Below, piece after piece: positions 47,523 to 56,468 of a stretch of 56,468 nt of DNA. This DNA comes from a virus, in the IMG/VR virus record IMGVR_UViG_3300008120_000119, positions 1 through 56,468 of that record. One strand, given 5' to 3'. Made by a program: the position numbers and the translations under genes. The notes under the pieces are model-generated. The model had not been told where the DNA came from and made no database searches. It saw nothing but the letters and a program-made list of their open reading frames with translations. Every line of letters starts with the position of its first letter. The stretch's first letter is position 1.

Positions 47523-47744
47523 GTGGATTCCCAGGTTCTCATCAACGTTGGATTTGGTCTTGCAGGCGTCTTTGGCGGCTGGATTCTTAATTCCATTTCC
47601 AGATCAATCATCAAAATTGAGGATCGGTTATCTGAACTGCCCCTTATGTACGTCACGCGTGATGATTACCGCAGCGACATTACCGAGATCAAACAGATGC
47701 TCGGCAAGATATTTGACAAGCTGGACACCAAGGTTGACAAATGA
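47523..47744 (+). CDS. Small membrane-anchored coiled-coil protein (73 aa), GTG start
   Basis: GTG 47523 with AAGGAG upstream. N-terminal membrane helix (INVGFGLAGVFGGWILNSI) followed by a coiled-coil (ITEIKQMLGKIFDKLDTKVD). Resembles the inner-membrane part of two-component lysis systems or XhlA-type accessory proteins. It directly follows the endolysin, so outer-membrane disruption (i-spanin-like) is possible; no partner o-spanin was found. Confidence 0.5.
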   Translation: MDSQVLINVGFGLAGVFGGWILNSISRSIIKIEDRLSELPLMYVTRDDYRSDITEIKQMLGKIFDKLDTKVDK

Positions 47745-48133
47745 GCTCCGCCACCAAGACCCAGCCCGAGAAATGGGAGCGCATTAAGGCGCAGGTGAAA
47801 GCTTCTGGGAAAGGCGGTTCACCGGGTCAATGGTCTGCCAGGAAGGCTCAGCTTGCCACCCAGAAGTACAAAGCCTCTGGCGGGGGTTACAAAGGCCCCA
47901 AAAAGGCGGATAATTCGCTCTCAAAGTGGACGAAGGAGGACTGGGGAACCAAGTCTGGAAAACCGTCCACGCAGGGCCCTAAAGCGACTGGCGAACGTTA
48001 TTTGCCAAAAGCGGCACGAGAGAAGCTCACCCCTTCTGAATACGCGGCAACCACCCGAGCCAAGCGTGAAGGAACAAAGGCCGGGAAGCAATTCGTACCC
48101 CAGCCCGAATCGATCAAGAAAAAGGTGTGGTGA
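47741..48133 (+). CDS. Basic protein of DUF5872 type (130 aa)
   Basis: The module SLSKWTKEDWGTKSGKPS, GERYLPKAAREKLTPSEYAA and KQFVPQP is characteristic of DUF5872, seen in phages and giant viruses. An N-terminal part (GGSPGQWSARKAQLATQKYK) is a separate basic domain. Function unknown; Trp/Lys richness suggests DNA contact or capsid packaging. ATG 47741 overlaps the previous stop. Confidence 0.7.
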   Translation: MSSATKTQPEKWERIKAQVKASGKGGSPGQWSARKAQLATQKYKASGGGYKGPKKADNSLSKWTKEDWGTKSGKPSTQGPKATGERYLPKAAREKLTPSEYAATTRAKREGTKAGKQFVPQPESIKKKVW

Positions 48134-48771
48134 TGACCGTTGCCGCCGTAATGACCTATGACAGCTTGGTAGACGATCTTTCTACCTACCTGGAGCGGAC
48201 CGATCAGGCCACGCTCGATAAGATTCCCACCTTCATTATGCTGGCTGAGCAGGTCATCGCGACCGAGCTCAAGTTTCTTGGCAACCTGACGGTGGCCACC
48301 TCTCAGATGGTCCCCGGCCAAGCAACGATCGACAAGCCCGCTCGGTGGCGCAAAACCGTTTCGCTTAATGTGACGGTGGCCGGTAGCCGGCAGCCCGTGC
48401 TGTTGCGGAAGTACGAGTACCTTCGGGAGTTCTGGCCAAATCCGACAGAAACCGACACGCCGAAGTTTTATTGCGACTACGACTACACGCACTGGCTCGT
48501 GGCGCCTACGCCTGATATCGCTTACAACTACGAGGTTCTGTACTACGAGCGGGCACAGCCCCTGGACTCGTCGAATCAGAGCAACTGGTTTACCCAGTAC
48601 GCGCCCCAGGCAATGCTGTACGGATCTCTTTTGCAGGCCATGCCGTTCTTGAAGAACGACGAGCGCATTCCCATGTGGCAGGCCCAATATCAACAGGTCA
48701 TCACCACCTTGCAGGCCGAAGACATCACTCGGGTGGCTGACCGTCAGAGCATAGTAAGGGATGCATCATGA
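48133..48771 (+). CDS. Head-tail adaptor (SU10/gp6-like) protein (212 aa)
   Basis: Helical front (MTYDSLVDDLSTYLERTDQA, IPTFIMLAEQVIATELKFLG), beta middle (KYEYLREFWPNPTETDTPKF, YEVLYYERAQPLDSS) and helical end (AQYQQVITTLQAEDITRVAD). This is the order of podovirus adaptor/tail-tube-like proteins that sit between portal and nozzle. ATG 48133 (TGATG) preferred over GTG 48127. Its gene lies with the nozzle gene rather than with the gp4-like adaptor. Confidence 0.65.
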   Translation: MTVAAVMTYDSLVDDLSTYLERTDQATLDKIPTFIMLAEQVIATELKFLGNLTVATSQMVPGQATIDKPARWRKTVSLNVTVAGSRQPVLLRKYEYLREFWPNPTETDTPKFYCDYDYTHWLVAPTPDIAYNYEVLYYERAQPLDSSNQSNWFTQYAPQAMLYGSLLQAMPFLKNDERIPMWQAQYQQVITTLQAEDITRVADRQSIVRDAS

Positions 48772-50009
48772 GCTTTATCAGCCCATTCACCGGCAACGTC
48801 ATTCAACCGACCGACGTCAGCTACCGCACCGTCACTCTAGCGGCCAATACCACCCTGGAGTGGCCGATCAATGGCAACGCCACGGATAACGTCGCGGCCA
48901 GGATCATGAACGTCACCGCCTCGTCTGGCGGCCTGACCCTGCGGGTACCGCCTGCGAACCAAGCTTCGGTTGGCGAAGATCTTCTTATCCGTAACGTGGG
49001 TGCTAACACCTTCACCCTGGCGGACTACGACGGCAATACGCTCGTCTCTATGACCGCGGGGCTGGCTCGGTACATCTACATCACAGCAAACACCACCACG
49101 GCCGGCACATGGTCCGTATTAGCCTTTGGTGCCGGGGCTTCTGCGATTGATTCCTCAAGCCTCGCAGGCAACGGTCTGAAGGCCATCGGCGCCACGCTGA
49201 ACTCAGCAATTAATGTGACTACCTTCGCGTCGAACTACACCGCGCTAGATACTGACCGAGCTGAGAACTACGTCTGGACCGGCGGGGCGGGAACCCTGAC
49301 GCTTTCTTCCTCTGCCACGCTGGGCAATGACTGGTTCATTGTGGTCCGAAATGGCGGTACCGGCACGCTCACGATTGCAACCACTGGCGGCGATCTAATC
49401 AACGGATCGTCGACTGTTGCTTTGCAACCGGCAGATAGCTGCTTCGTTACATGTTCGGGAGCTGCCTTCTACACGGTAGGCTTGGGCAAGTCGACGCAGT
49501 TCAACTTCACGCAATTAACCAAGGCGGTTACGACCGGGTCATACATTCTGACCGCGTCTGAGGCCTCCAACGTCATTCAGAAGTACACCGGCACGCTGTC
49601 GGGAAACGTAACTATTCAGCTCCCCCCGACGATTCAGGTCTACTACATTACCAATCAGACTGACGGCACGGGCTCTGGGTACACGATTACCTTTACCACG
49701 GGCATCGCAGGCACCAACACTGCCGTCGTGCCCCCCGGTGAGCAGGTTATCCTGCTGTGCGATTCCGCCAACCTATTCAATGCCTCGACGATTGCCGCGG
49801 GCGCTGTGACCCTTTCCCTGCCTAACGGTACGGTTTCCTCTCCCCCCTTAAACTTTGCGGCCGAAACCACCACCGGCATGTACCGACCAGGAAGCGGCCA
49901 GATTGGCTGGACTGTCTTGGGGAGCCTACGGATGCTGCTCAATGCTTCCGGTCTAGGTATCACCGGATCTGGCACCTTCTCGGGTGGCATTAGCGGCGGG
50001 ACGTTCTAA
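48768..50009 (+). CDS. Tail structural protein ending GGISGGTF (413 aa)
   Basis: Opens with FISPFTGNVIQPTDVSYRTV and is beta-rich throughout (SSGGLTLRVPPANQASVGED, LRVPPANQAS region like virion beta-sandwich proteins). It ends in GSGTFSGGISGGTF, the same last eight residues as the 1340-residue fibre but with different codons. ATG overlaps the adaptor stop, and its own stop overlaps the nozzle start. Probably a tail hub or short fibre. Confidence 0.6.
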   Translation: MSFISPFTGNVIQPTDVSYRTVTLAANTTLEWPINGNATDNVAARIMNVTASSGGLTLRVPPANQASVGEDLLIRNVGANTFTLADYDGNTLVSMTAGLARYIYITANTTTAGTWSVLAFGAGASAIDSSSLAGNGLKAIGATLNSAINVTTFASNYTALDTDRAENYVWTGGAGTLTLSSSATLGNDWFIVVRNGGTGTLTIATTGGDLINGSSTVALQPADSCFVTCSGAAFYTVGLGKSTQFNFTQLTKAVTTGSYILTASEASNVIQKYTGTLSGNVTIQLPPTIQVYYITNQTDGTGSGYTITFTTGIAGTNTAVVPPGEQVILLCDSANLFNASTIAAGAVTLSLPNGTVSSPPLNFAAETTTGMYRPGSGQIGWTVLGSLRMLLNASGLGITGSGTFSGGISGGTF

Positions 50010-52234
50010 TGACCGAAAAGGTCTTTTCGATCGACACCCTACCTGGGGTGCAGCGGGACGGTACGGTCCTAGATCGTCAGTATTACACCGACGGTCGGTG
50101 GGTTCGTTTCCAACGCGGCCGCCCCCGCAAAATTGGCGGATTCCGGGTCATCTCTGACCAGATGCAGGGTCCGTCCCGCGGGATATGGGTCAACCCCTCA
50201 GACAACTTCAACTCGGTCTTTAGTGGGTACAACAATGGCCTGCAAGTCTTAACGATTGACGATAACGGGGTCGGATCGGGCATCACAGACTTCACCCTGT
50301 CTGATTTCACCCCCTCGGACCTCAACTTGTGGCAATTCGACGGGTTTTATGACGTTGCCGGGTCTGGGGTCCAGAGCCTGATTGCTCACCCAGGCCAAAA
50401 TCTGGCGGCCATCGACGCCACCGCCGACACTCCGGTATTGATTGGCAGCATCACTGGCAACACAATGAGCCAGATTGGGGTTTTTACCGATACGATCACA
50501 GCCACCGGCACCGCTACGGTCACTGTCGCAGTGGTTAATCCACTAATCGGAGTAGGCCAGACGGTCACAGGTTCGGGTATACCCGCAGGAACCGAGGTCA
50601 TTTCGGTCAATGGCACCTCGATTGGGCTGAATAACGCGGTCCCAGCCGGCACGATCTCCGCCACCTTTGACAATAACGTGCAGGTTTCTGGCGGCGTAGT
50701 CGTTCTGCACCCCTACATCTTTGTTTATGGCAACAACGGCCTGATTCGGAACTGCTCTGCCGGTAATGCTCAAGACTGGGTCTCGGCAGACGCCAACGAA
50801 AACAACGTGGCGAGCGGCAAGATCGTCAAGGGCCTGCCGGTTCGAGGTGGCTCTAACAGCCCTTCAGGCCTCTTCTGGAGCCTTGATAGCCTGATCCGTG
50901 TGTCCTACGCTCCGCAGTCCCTGGGAATCGCAGGAACGGCCGATTACGCAGCTCCAACCTTCTGGCGGTACGACATCATCTCCAGCCAGAGCTCGATCAT
51001 GTCGTCGCAGTCGGTCATCGAGTACGACGGTATCTACTACTGGTGCGGTGTAGACCGGTTCCTGCTCTATAACGGAACGGTCAAAGAGATTCCGAACTCG
51101 ATGAACCAGAACTACTTCTTTGACAACCTGAACTACACCCAGCGGCAGAAGGTCTGGGCTACAAAAGTTCCCCGGTTTGGCGAGATCTGGTGGTTCTACC
51201 CCCGCGGCGACTCCACCGAGTGCAATGACGCGATCATTTACAACGTCCGAGAGAATGTCTGGTACGACGCTGGGCTGGCCGCAGGCTCTCGCAGGACCGC
51301 CGGTTACTTTTCCCAGGTCTTTGCCTACCCAGTCGAGGCTGCATGGCCAGGAACCGTATCTGAGGTCATCGACAGCGGCACATACAGCCTGACCTCTGGT
51401 TCTCCGTTCCTGTATTCGGACACGTACAACGACTTGGTAGCCGTCAATCAGCTCGTAGTGGCCTCGGCTCTGCCTGCTAATACCCTGATTCAGGACATCA
51501 CGTCGAGCAACATTAAGACGCTGACGAACCTCGTTGGTGGGTCTCTGTACGTCGACAACACCTACAACAACGTGCCCCTTACCGGAGGGTCTGGATTCGG
51601 TGCGAAGGCCACCATCACCGTTACTGGTGGCGCTGTGGTCAGTGTGGTCGTGACTGACGTCGGAGCTGGTTATCAGATCGGTGACGTGCTGAGCGCATCT
51701 AACACCAACCTTGGCGGTGCAGGCTCCGGATTCTCAATTGACGTGAGCGCGATCTACGCCCAGACCATTCAATTGACCCAGAATGCCCTAGCCACAATTA
51801 CCGAGACCGTCACCTTCAGAACACGCCCGAATCTGATCAAGGTCTACCAGCACGAGATTGGTACGGATGAGATCGATGGCCAGAACGTGAACGCCATTCA
51901 GTCCTACTTCGAGACCAGCGATCTTGGTCTGGTGACCGGTGGGCCGTCGCAGCCTTCTATGGAAGGTCTGAATCGATGGCTGCGCCTGGAGCGGGTGGAA
52001 CCTGACTTCATCATGACCGGCAACATGAACCTATACGTTACAGGCCGCCCGTATGCTCAGGTCGAAGACAAGACTTCAGATCCTTATGTCTTCGCGCCGA
52101 ACACCAACAAGATCGACATGAAAGAGCAGCGGCGAGAGCTTCGGCTGAAGTTTGAGTCGAACGAGGCCGGTGGCAATTATCAAATGGGCCGCGTGCTGTT
52201 GAGCGCAACCTACGGTGACGTCAGGGGCTACTAA
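50009..52234 (+). CDS. Tail nozzle / P22 gp10-like hub protein (741 aa)
   Basis: Contains LPGVQRDGTVLDRQYYTDGR, WVRFQRGRPRKIGGFR, then VIEYDGIYYWCGVDRFLLYN, EIPNSMNQNYFFDNLNYTQR and AKVPRFGEIWWFYP-like text. These are hallmarks of P22 gp10 / T7 gp12-like nozzle proteins with a beta-propeller body. Two inserted beta domains appear (about 150-240 and 450-590), one Gly/Thr-rich with GAGYQIGDVLS. The protein would form the end of the short tail through which DNA leaves. Length 741 agrees with larger members. Confidence 0.75.
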   Translation: MTEKVFSIDTLPGVQRDGTVLDRQYYTDGRWVRFQRGRPRKIGGFRVISDQMQGPSRGIWVNPSDNFNSVFSGYNNGLQVLTIDDNGVGSGITDFTLSDFTPSDLNLWQFDGFYDVAGSGVQSLIAHPGQNLAAIDATADTPVLIGSITGNTMSQIGVFTDTITATGTATVTVAVVNPLIGVGQTVTGSGIPAGTEVISVNGTSIGLNNAVPAGTISATFDNNVQVSGGVVVLHPYIFVYGNNGLIRNCSAGNAQDWVSADANENNVASGKIVKGLPVRGGSNSPSGLFWSLDSLIRVSYAPQSLGIAGTADYAAPTFWRYDIISSQSSIMSSQSVIEYDGIYYWCGVDRFLLYNGTVKEIPNSMNQNYFFDNLNYTQRQKVWATKVPRFGEIWWFYPRGDSTECNDAIIYNVRENVWYDAGLAAGSRRTAGYFSQVFAYPVEAAWPGTVSEVIDSGTYSLTSGSPFLYSDTYNDLVAVNQLVVASALPANTLIQDITSSNIKTLTNLVGGSLYVDNTYNNVPLTGGSGFGAKATITVTGGAVVSVVVTDVGAGYQIGDVLSASNTNLGGAGSGFSIDVSAIYAQTIQLTQNALATITETVTFRTRPNLIKVYQHEIGTDEIDGQNVNAIQSYFETSDLGLVTGGPSQPSMEGLNRWLRLERVEPDFIMTGNMNLYVTGRPYAQVEDKTSDPYVFAPNTNKIDMKEQRRELRLKFESNEAGGNYQMGRVLLSATYGDVRGY

Positions 52235-52500
52235 TGTCTACCGTATCGCCTCCACTCGTATACGATCCAAGATTCCATACGTTCGAGTCTTGGGCTTCGC
52301 TTATGTGCGAGCAGTACGCTTCTAACCAGCTTGCTATTCCTACGCCCCAGACGGACTGGAAAGAGTGGGGAGACGGACTAAAAGCAATCGACGTCTTCGT
52401 CAACGAAGCAATACCGAACACAGAAAATTTTGATAACTGGTTTGACTGGGCATCAGCCCTTCTGGCCGCGATCAACCCGACGGTGATACCAAATGGCTGA
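52234..52500 (+). CDS. Small hypothetical tail-region protein (88 aa)
   Basis: ATG 52234 overlaps the nozzle stop. Aromatic-rich (FESWASLMCEQYASNQL, DNWFDWASALLAAINP). The segment ending LAAINPTVIP suggests a short structural plug or adaptor. It occurs between the nozzle and ejection protein genes; unknown function. Confidence 0.55.
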   Translation: MSTVSPPLVYDPRFHTFESWASLMCEQYASNQLAIPTPQTDWKEWGDGLKAIDVFVNEAIPNTENFDNWFDWASALLAAINPTVIPNG

Positions 52501-52900
52501 AGTCTCTGAAAACGAGTTGCAAGAAGTTCTGGATATCGTAACGGCGTTCTATAAAAAGCACGTCAAAAGCGACGAAGAGGTCAACGTTCTCTTGCAAAAG
52601 CTTAGCTCTATGGTGCAAGACCAGGGGACGAAGCTCGTGCATTTTGGGGGAACCGTGTTCTTGACCATGGTGCGTGACAAGGGCTTGATTGAGTTTCACC
52701 CCATGTATGCCGAATACGATCAAGATTCTCTCGCAAGAGAACTAGATCAATTTGTTGACTACGCAAAAAGCATAGGCGTCAAAACAATCTTCACTTATAC
52801 CAAGCCCAAAGACGAGTACGAAGACGTCATACAGGCTGCATCTCCCATGTTCGATATGTTTGAAAAAGATGGCAAGCGCATCTTTATAGTGGGGGTGTGA
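52493..52900 (+). CDS. Hypothetical protein, possibly GNAT-like fold (135 aa)
   Basis: Alternating helices and strands: LQEVLDIVTAFYKKHVKS, LVHFGGTVFLTMVRDKGLIE, then ELDQFVDYAKSIGVKTIFTY and GKRIFIVGV. This alpha/beta order is loosely like phage-encoded acetyltransferase-type proteins near tail genes, but the acetyl-CoA loop is not evident. ATG 52493 overlaps the previous gene by 8 bases. Confidence 0.5.
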   Translation: MAEVSENELQEVLDIVTAFYKKHVKSDEEVNVLLQKLSSMVQDQGTKLVHFGGTVFLTMVRDKGLIEFHPMYAEYDQDSLARELDQFVDYAKSIGVKTIFTYTKPKDEYEDVIQAASPMFDMFEKDGKRIFIVGV

Positions 52901-52901
52901 C

Positions 52902-55900
52902 ATGGGTTGGAACCCGAAACGAGATCTACAAAAAGCCTGGAGAGGCGTAGAAAAGACAGTCTCCAAGGCTGTACCCAAAGAGATCAAAGAAAACCCAGCC
53001 ATTCTTTTGGTGGCTGCGGCAGTTTTTGCTCCCCACCTGATCCCACAAATTGGTCAATACACAGCATCTGCTGTTGGTCTTGGTGCTGTAAGCCCTGCTG
53101 TTGCTGCCGGTATTGGAGCTGGGGTCGTATCAGGAACGATGACCGCCATTCAAGGTGGTGACGTTGGTGATGTTCTTAGAAGCGCGGTTATTAGCGGCGT
53201 CGCTGCTGGTGCTGGAACTGCCGCTGGCAGTTATGTCGGCACTGAAGTTGGATTTGCTGTTGATGCCTCTATGCCTGGGTTCGGAGTCACGGCAGGTAAT
53301 ATAGCCGAACGAGTAGTAAGCGGCGCTGTACGCAGTTCTCTTCAGACTGGCCTGCAAACCGGAGATTGGGCTCAGGGGTTGAAGACTGGCGCAATCATGG
53401 GTGCTGCCGCGTCTTTGCCGGACATTTTTAATCAATCTGCCGCGTTTCGAGATCTTCCAAACTTTGCCAAAAACATAGTCGCGCAATCGACGATTGCATC
53501 TGTAACAGGCGGAGACCCTGCGGAAGCAGCAATCACAGCGACAATGCAGGGTGCGCTGAAACAAGGCGCAGAGGTTTTCTCTCGCATGTTCAAGGCAGAC
53601 CCGAACGGCGATATTGCAAAGTTTGCCAAAGAGAATCCAGAGGCTGCGTCATTAATGATGACGAGCATGGGCTCTGCCATAAGCGCAACGCTAACGGGCA
53701 AAGATGTCAGTGACGCGGTGATGGATAACGCGGTCAAATTTGCTACTGACAAGATGCGCCAGGGAATACGCACCGGCGTAATCCAGAACAGCATTCAAAA
53801 AGCTCAGCAGAACTACGCCGAAGTAGAAGACCTGACCGCGGAAATAAGCTCAAGGAATGCAAAGCTTGAAGAGCGTGTGAAGGACTTTAATAAAAGCATT
53901 CCCTACTATGACAGGGTTTTTGACAGAGAGGCTAAGTCTGTTCAGCAAGCTTTAGATGTTGTTAAACAAGACTATCAAGCTTATAAGTCGGCCGAGCAGG
54001 CATACTTGAATGGTGGGTCTCCTTGGACATACGATGAATTTGGTAATTTAGTTAGTACCGGCGTTTCTCTTGAGCAGGTCAATGCTGCTGCAAATAAAGT
54101 AAATGAAAGCTATAAAGTTTTTCAAAACAGGCAGGACAATTTTGACGTTGTCAATAGAAGCATTTCTGAACAGGTAGCCAGTCTAGAACAAGAAAAAGCC
54201 GACATCGCTAAGCTGTACGACGGCGCTCAAGCAAAAATTGACAATGTCTCAATAAACTCTTTTCTCTTTACCAAGTATTCTGATGAGCTAAAAGACGACA
54301 TTCTTGCAAACGCTGAGGCGCTGACAGATCCCAACAAGTACGCGCTTTATCAAGAGAAGCAAAGCAAGCTTGGTCTTGCATACGATGAGTACCTTAAGAG
54401 CTTGCCGCCTGATAGCGTAAGCAACAAGGTCTATCCGAACACGGTCACGCCGAACTTTAAGATCGACAGTGACTACAACGTCATCGATCGCAAGAGCAAT
54501 CAGGTTATTGGTAGGCTGCCTGCTGATCAGCGAGCTATTGAAACCGCTCAGATAAGCAGAGACTCAAAAACCGGAAACATTCAAATTACATCCGGTGCGA
54601 AGGCTAGTAAAGACGATGACTATGCTTATGTAGACCCGGTTACTGGAAAGCCAAAAATAAGAGTGACTACGTCTGCTCCAAGCGATGCGGGCACACTCAT
54701 ATTGAAGCAATCGTCCTTGAATGGCGTTGATTTTGTTTTGGAACCAATTGTTGTGACTGCCACCAGAGAAGGTGCAGAAACGCTTAGCGCATTGCAAACT
54801 GAAGACCCAATGGCTTGGTACTACGCTGTTGCCAACATGCCAGAAAAGCAGCGCGACAGGTTTATACCTCCAGAGGTAAGCAGAACAGTATCAGATACCT
54901 GGAAAAATATTAAAGAAGGCGTTCCTCAATCTGTTAAAAACGCTATCGTTAATGTTGTCAGTGCTGCCAAGCCAGAAGCAACAACGCTAGAAGCGCTTTC
55001 CGCGATGGCGTATGTCGGCAAAAACTTTGCGGATGTTTTTGGCGCAAACAATGTTATCTCCCAGAATTTTGACAAGGCTAATGTTTACATTCAGGGCATG
55101 CTTAGTGCAGCAGCTAAAAATGACAAAGACGAAGCAAATCGCATCATGGACGCGGCGAAGAACGCTGGCGTGCTTGATCAGACCATTGCTGCTTTTGAGG
55201 CGTTAAGAGCTTATCCCGCTGCAATATTCCAGGGTGTCGGTAGCATCATGGGGTCAGCAATTTTATTGGCGCCAGCGTTAGCGTTGAGTACAACAGCTGC
55301 GCAAGCTCAAATTGCGACGTATGGCCTTGGTGGCATCCAGGGCGCGGGTATTGCCAAGGGCACTCTATACGACGAGACAAAAAAAGCTCTCACAGCGGCG
55401 AATGAAAAGTACAAACTAGGTTTAAGTTCCGGAGAAATTGAGCTGCGCGCTCAAGAGGCTCAGGCATATAACGGAAAAAATTTAGATCTGATCTTTGCAA
55501 ACATGGCTGCCGGTTCTTTGGCTGGCGGTAAGGGCGCGGAGCAGATCTTCACTAAACAGATTGCAGCAGACATTGCACAGGGAGTAGCTCAAAAATCAGC
55601 CGCTAATCAATTTGTAGCTGGTGGCCTTGATATGGCTCGGGCGGGGATTAATGAGGGCATCTGGGAATACGCGCAGGGTGCAACTGAGCGTGGTACGGCC
55701 AACATCAATCTACAGCGGCAAGGTTTTGACATTCCGACCATGCAAGGTGTGCATGGGGCTGGTACTTATGAGGCTTTGATAGGCGTTCCGAGTGCTATTG
55801 GCATAGGTGGAGTAGGTATAGGGTCATCGCCACCACCGCCACCTGGAAGCGGAGGCATTACAGGAATAGGGCCATTTCCGCCATCGGGATCTGGCAGCTC

Positions 55901-56468
55901 AACTCTTGATGGCGCACCGTCATCACGGCCACCAACGTTGGCTCCATACCTTTTGGCTCCTACAGAAAGAGCCACGCTCGACGTGCAGGCTAATCAGGTG
56001 GCCGCTCTTAATGATGCATATCGGCAGACGGTTGCACCGCTAGAAAACAAGTCATCTGACATCGTCAAGCAATATGAAGCAGCAGAACAGTCAGGAAACA
56101 CCGCCGCGCTTGGCGACCTTTCGATGGAGTGGGCCCGAGCACAAAGAGCGATTAATAGCGCTCAGGCTCAGGCAGAACAGCAGGTGCAGAACATTCTTGC
56201 GCCTGCCCCAGCTACTGCTCCGCAGGTAGACCCGTTTGCTGTGGAGTACGACAAGCTTTCATTTGATCAGCAATTCCGCGCAGAACAGGGACTTGCTAGC
56301 CTGGGCATTGCCGATCCGACTAAAGGAGAGGTGGCGCAGTTCGCATTAGAGGGCCCGACCGCCTTTATTGGTCAGCCCCGTCGCACTACTGCAACGGCTG
56401 CTCCGGCTCCGGCCCCAGCTCCGGCTCCCGCACCTGCACCAGCTCCTGCACCTGCGCCAACTCCCGCA
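52902..56468 (+). CDS. Giant internal virion (ejection) protein, N-terminal 1189 residues; runs off the right edge
   Basis: ATG 52902, 1 base after the previous stop. The N-terminus has a hydrophobic Ala/Gly-rich region (about 30-130: AILLVAAAVFAPHLIPQ, VAAGIGAGVVSGTM). Coiled-coil segments follow (300-450), then a second hydrophobic zone near 765-825 (AILLAPALALSTTAAQ), Pro/Gly stretches and a final Ala-Pro repeat. The frame is still open at base 56468 and joins base 1 in phase, giving about 1480 residues in total. Membrane-active segments and position after the nozzle suggest an ejectosome protein comparable in role to T7 gp16 or P22 gp16/gp20. No transglycosylase motif was seen here. Confidence 0.75.
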   Translation, partial: MGWNPKRDLQKAWRGVEKTVSKAVPKEIKENPAILLVAAAVFAPHLIPQIGQYTASAVGLGAVSPAVAAGIGAGVVSGTMTAIQGGDVGDVLRSAVISGVAAGAGTAAGSYVGTEVGFAVDASMPGFGVTAGNIAERVVSGAVRSSLQTGLQTGDWAQGLKTGAIMGAAASLPDIFNQSAAFRDLPNFAKNIVAQSTIASVTGGDPAEAAITATMQGALKQGAEVFSRMFKADPNGDIAKFAKENPEAASLMMTSMGSAISATLTGKDVSDAVMDNAVKFATDKMRQGIRTGVIQNSIQKAQQNYAEVEDLTAEISSRNAKLEERVKDFNKSIPYYDRVFDREAKSVQQALDVVKQDYQAYKSAEQAYLNGGSPWTYDEFGNLVSTGVSLEQVNAAANKVNESYKVFQNRQDNFDVVNRSISEQVASLEQEKADIAKLYDGAQAKIDNVSINSFLFTKYSDELKDDILANAEALTDPNKYALYQEKQSKLGLAYDEYLKSLPPDSVSNKVYPNTVTPNFKIDSDYNVIDRKSNQVIGRLPADQRAIETAQISRDSKTGNIQITSGAKASKDDDYAYVDPVTGKPKIRVTTSAPSDAGTLILKQSSLNGVDFVLEPIVVTATREGAETLSALQTEDPMAWYYAVANMPEKQRDRFIPPEVSRTVSDTWKNIKEGVPQSVKNAIVNVVSAAKPEATTLEALSAMAYVGKNFADVFGANNVISQNFDKANVYIQGMLSAAAKNDKDEANRIMDAAKNAGVLDQTIAAFEALRAYPAAIFQGVGSIMGSAILLAPALALSTTAAQAQIATYGLGGIQGAGIAKGTLYDETKKALTAANEKYKLGLSSGEIELRAQEAQAYNGKNLDLIFANMAAGSLAGGKGAEQIFTKQIAADIAQGVAQKSAANQFVAGGLDMARAGINEGIWEYAQGATERGTANINLQRQGFDIPTMQGVHGAGTYEALIGVPSAIGIGGVGIGSSPPPPPGSGGITGIGPFPPSGSGSSTLDGAPSSRPPTLAPYLLAPTERATLDVQANQVAALNDAYRQTVAPLENKSSDIVKQYEAAEQSGNTAALGDLSMEWARAQRAINSAQAQAEQQVQNILAPAPATAPQVDPFAVEYDKLSFDQQFRAEQGLASLGIADPTKGEVAQFALEGPTAFIGQPRRTTATAAPAPAPAPAPAPAPAPAPAPTPA

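Overview
This window looks like the complete or nearly complete genome of a short-tailed (podovirus-like) double-stranded DNA phage. It carries a terminase pair, portal, scaffold-like protein, HK97-fold-type major capsid protein, P22 gp4-/gp10-like neck and nozzle proteins, a holin/endolysin cassette and several very large proteins of the ejected-virion-protein type. No tape measure, sheath, tail tube or long-tail baseplate gene was seen. The host is not identifiable. Moderate GC content, a peptidoglycan M15 peptidase, Sec-type signal peptides and relatedness by eye to environmental podoviruses suggest a Gram-negative, probably aquatic proteobacterium (inference). The last gene runs off the right end in frame and the first gene enters from the left end in the same frame, Pro-rich on both sides. 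I therefore read the window as a circular map cut inside one giant gene.

Layout. (a) 1-4947, plus strand: the end of the late operon, comprising the C-terminus of the giant ejection protein, two further internal-virion-type proteins and a protein with a degenerate lysozyme-like fold. It closes with an intrinsic terminator at 4980-5005. (b) 8339-4965, minus strand: a tightly overlapped leftward early operon from a good sigma70-type promoter (8400-8372), with an SSB-like protein, PD-(D/E)XK nuclease, DUF3310 protein, Rap1a/Tai-like secreted protein and small unknowns. (c) 8454-13508, plus strand: a rightward early operon with a YdaS/Cro-like regulator, small regulators and zinc ribbons, two DUF1376 replication proteins with iteron-like repeats inside the second, a lambda-P-like loader, RusA resolvase, an initiator-type tRNA-fMet and a Ref-like HNH nuclease. 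(d) 13561-16118, plus strand: two strong promoters with matching 5' hairpins driving about nine small unknown genes, several preceded by UNCG-loop hairpins, ending with a tiny secreted Cys-rich protein. (e) 16119-16305: a structured gene-free interval upstream of terS. (f) 16306-35663: packaging and head genes, including a 2124-residue polyvalent protein between TerL and portal and a GroES-like co-chaperonin just before scaffold and capsid. (g) 35665-45945: fibre/adhesin region with one broken fibre gene. (h) 45948-48133: lysis region. (i) 48133-56468: adaptor, nozzle and ejection proteins, continuing into (a).

How it works together (inference from family knowledge): the two divergent early arms supply regulation, replication initiation and recombination, using host polymerase because no phage DNA or RNA polymerase gene is visible. 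The small-gene island is a plausible host-takeover zone. The late arm builds, packages and releases virions. No integrase, excisionase or CRISPR array was found, so there is no direct evidence for lysogeny. No gene-free stretch exceeds 300 bases; the largest is 187 bases (16119-16305). Gene-free intervals of about 110-140 bases lie at 8340-8453, 10538-10676, 13067-13202, 13509-13638 and 31305-31426.
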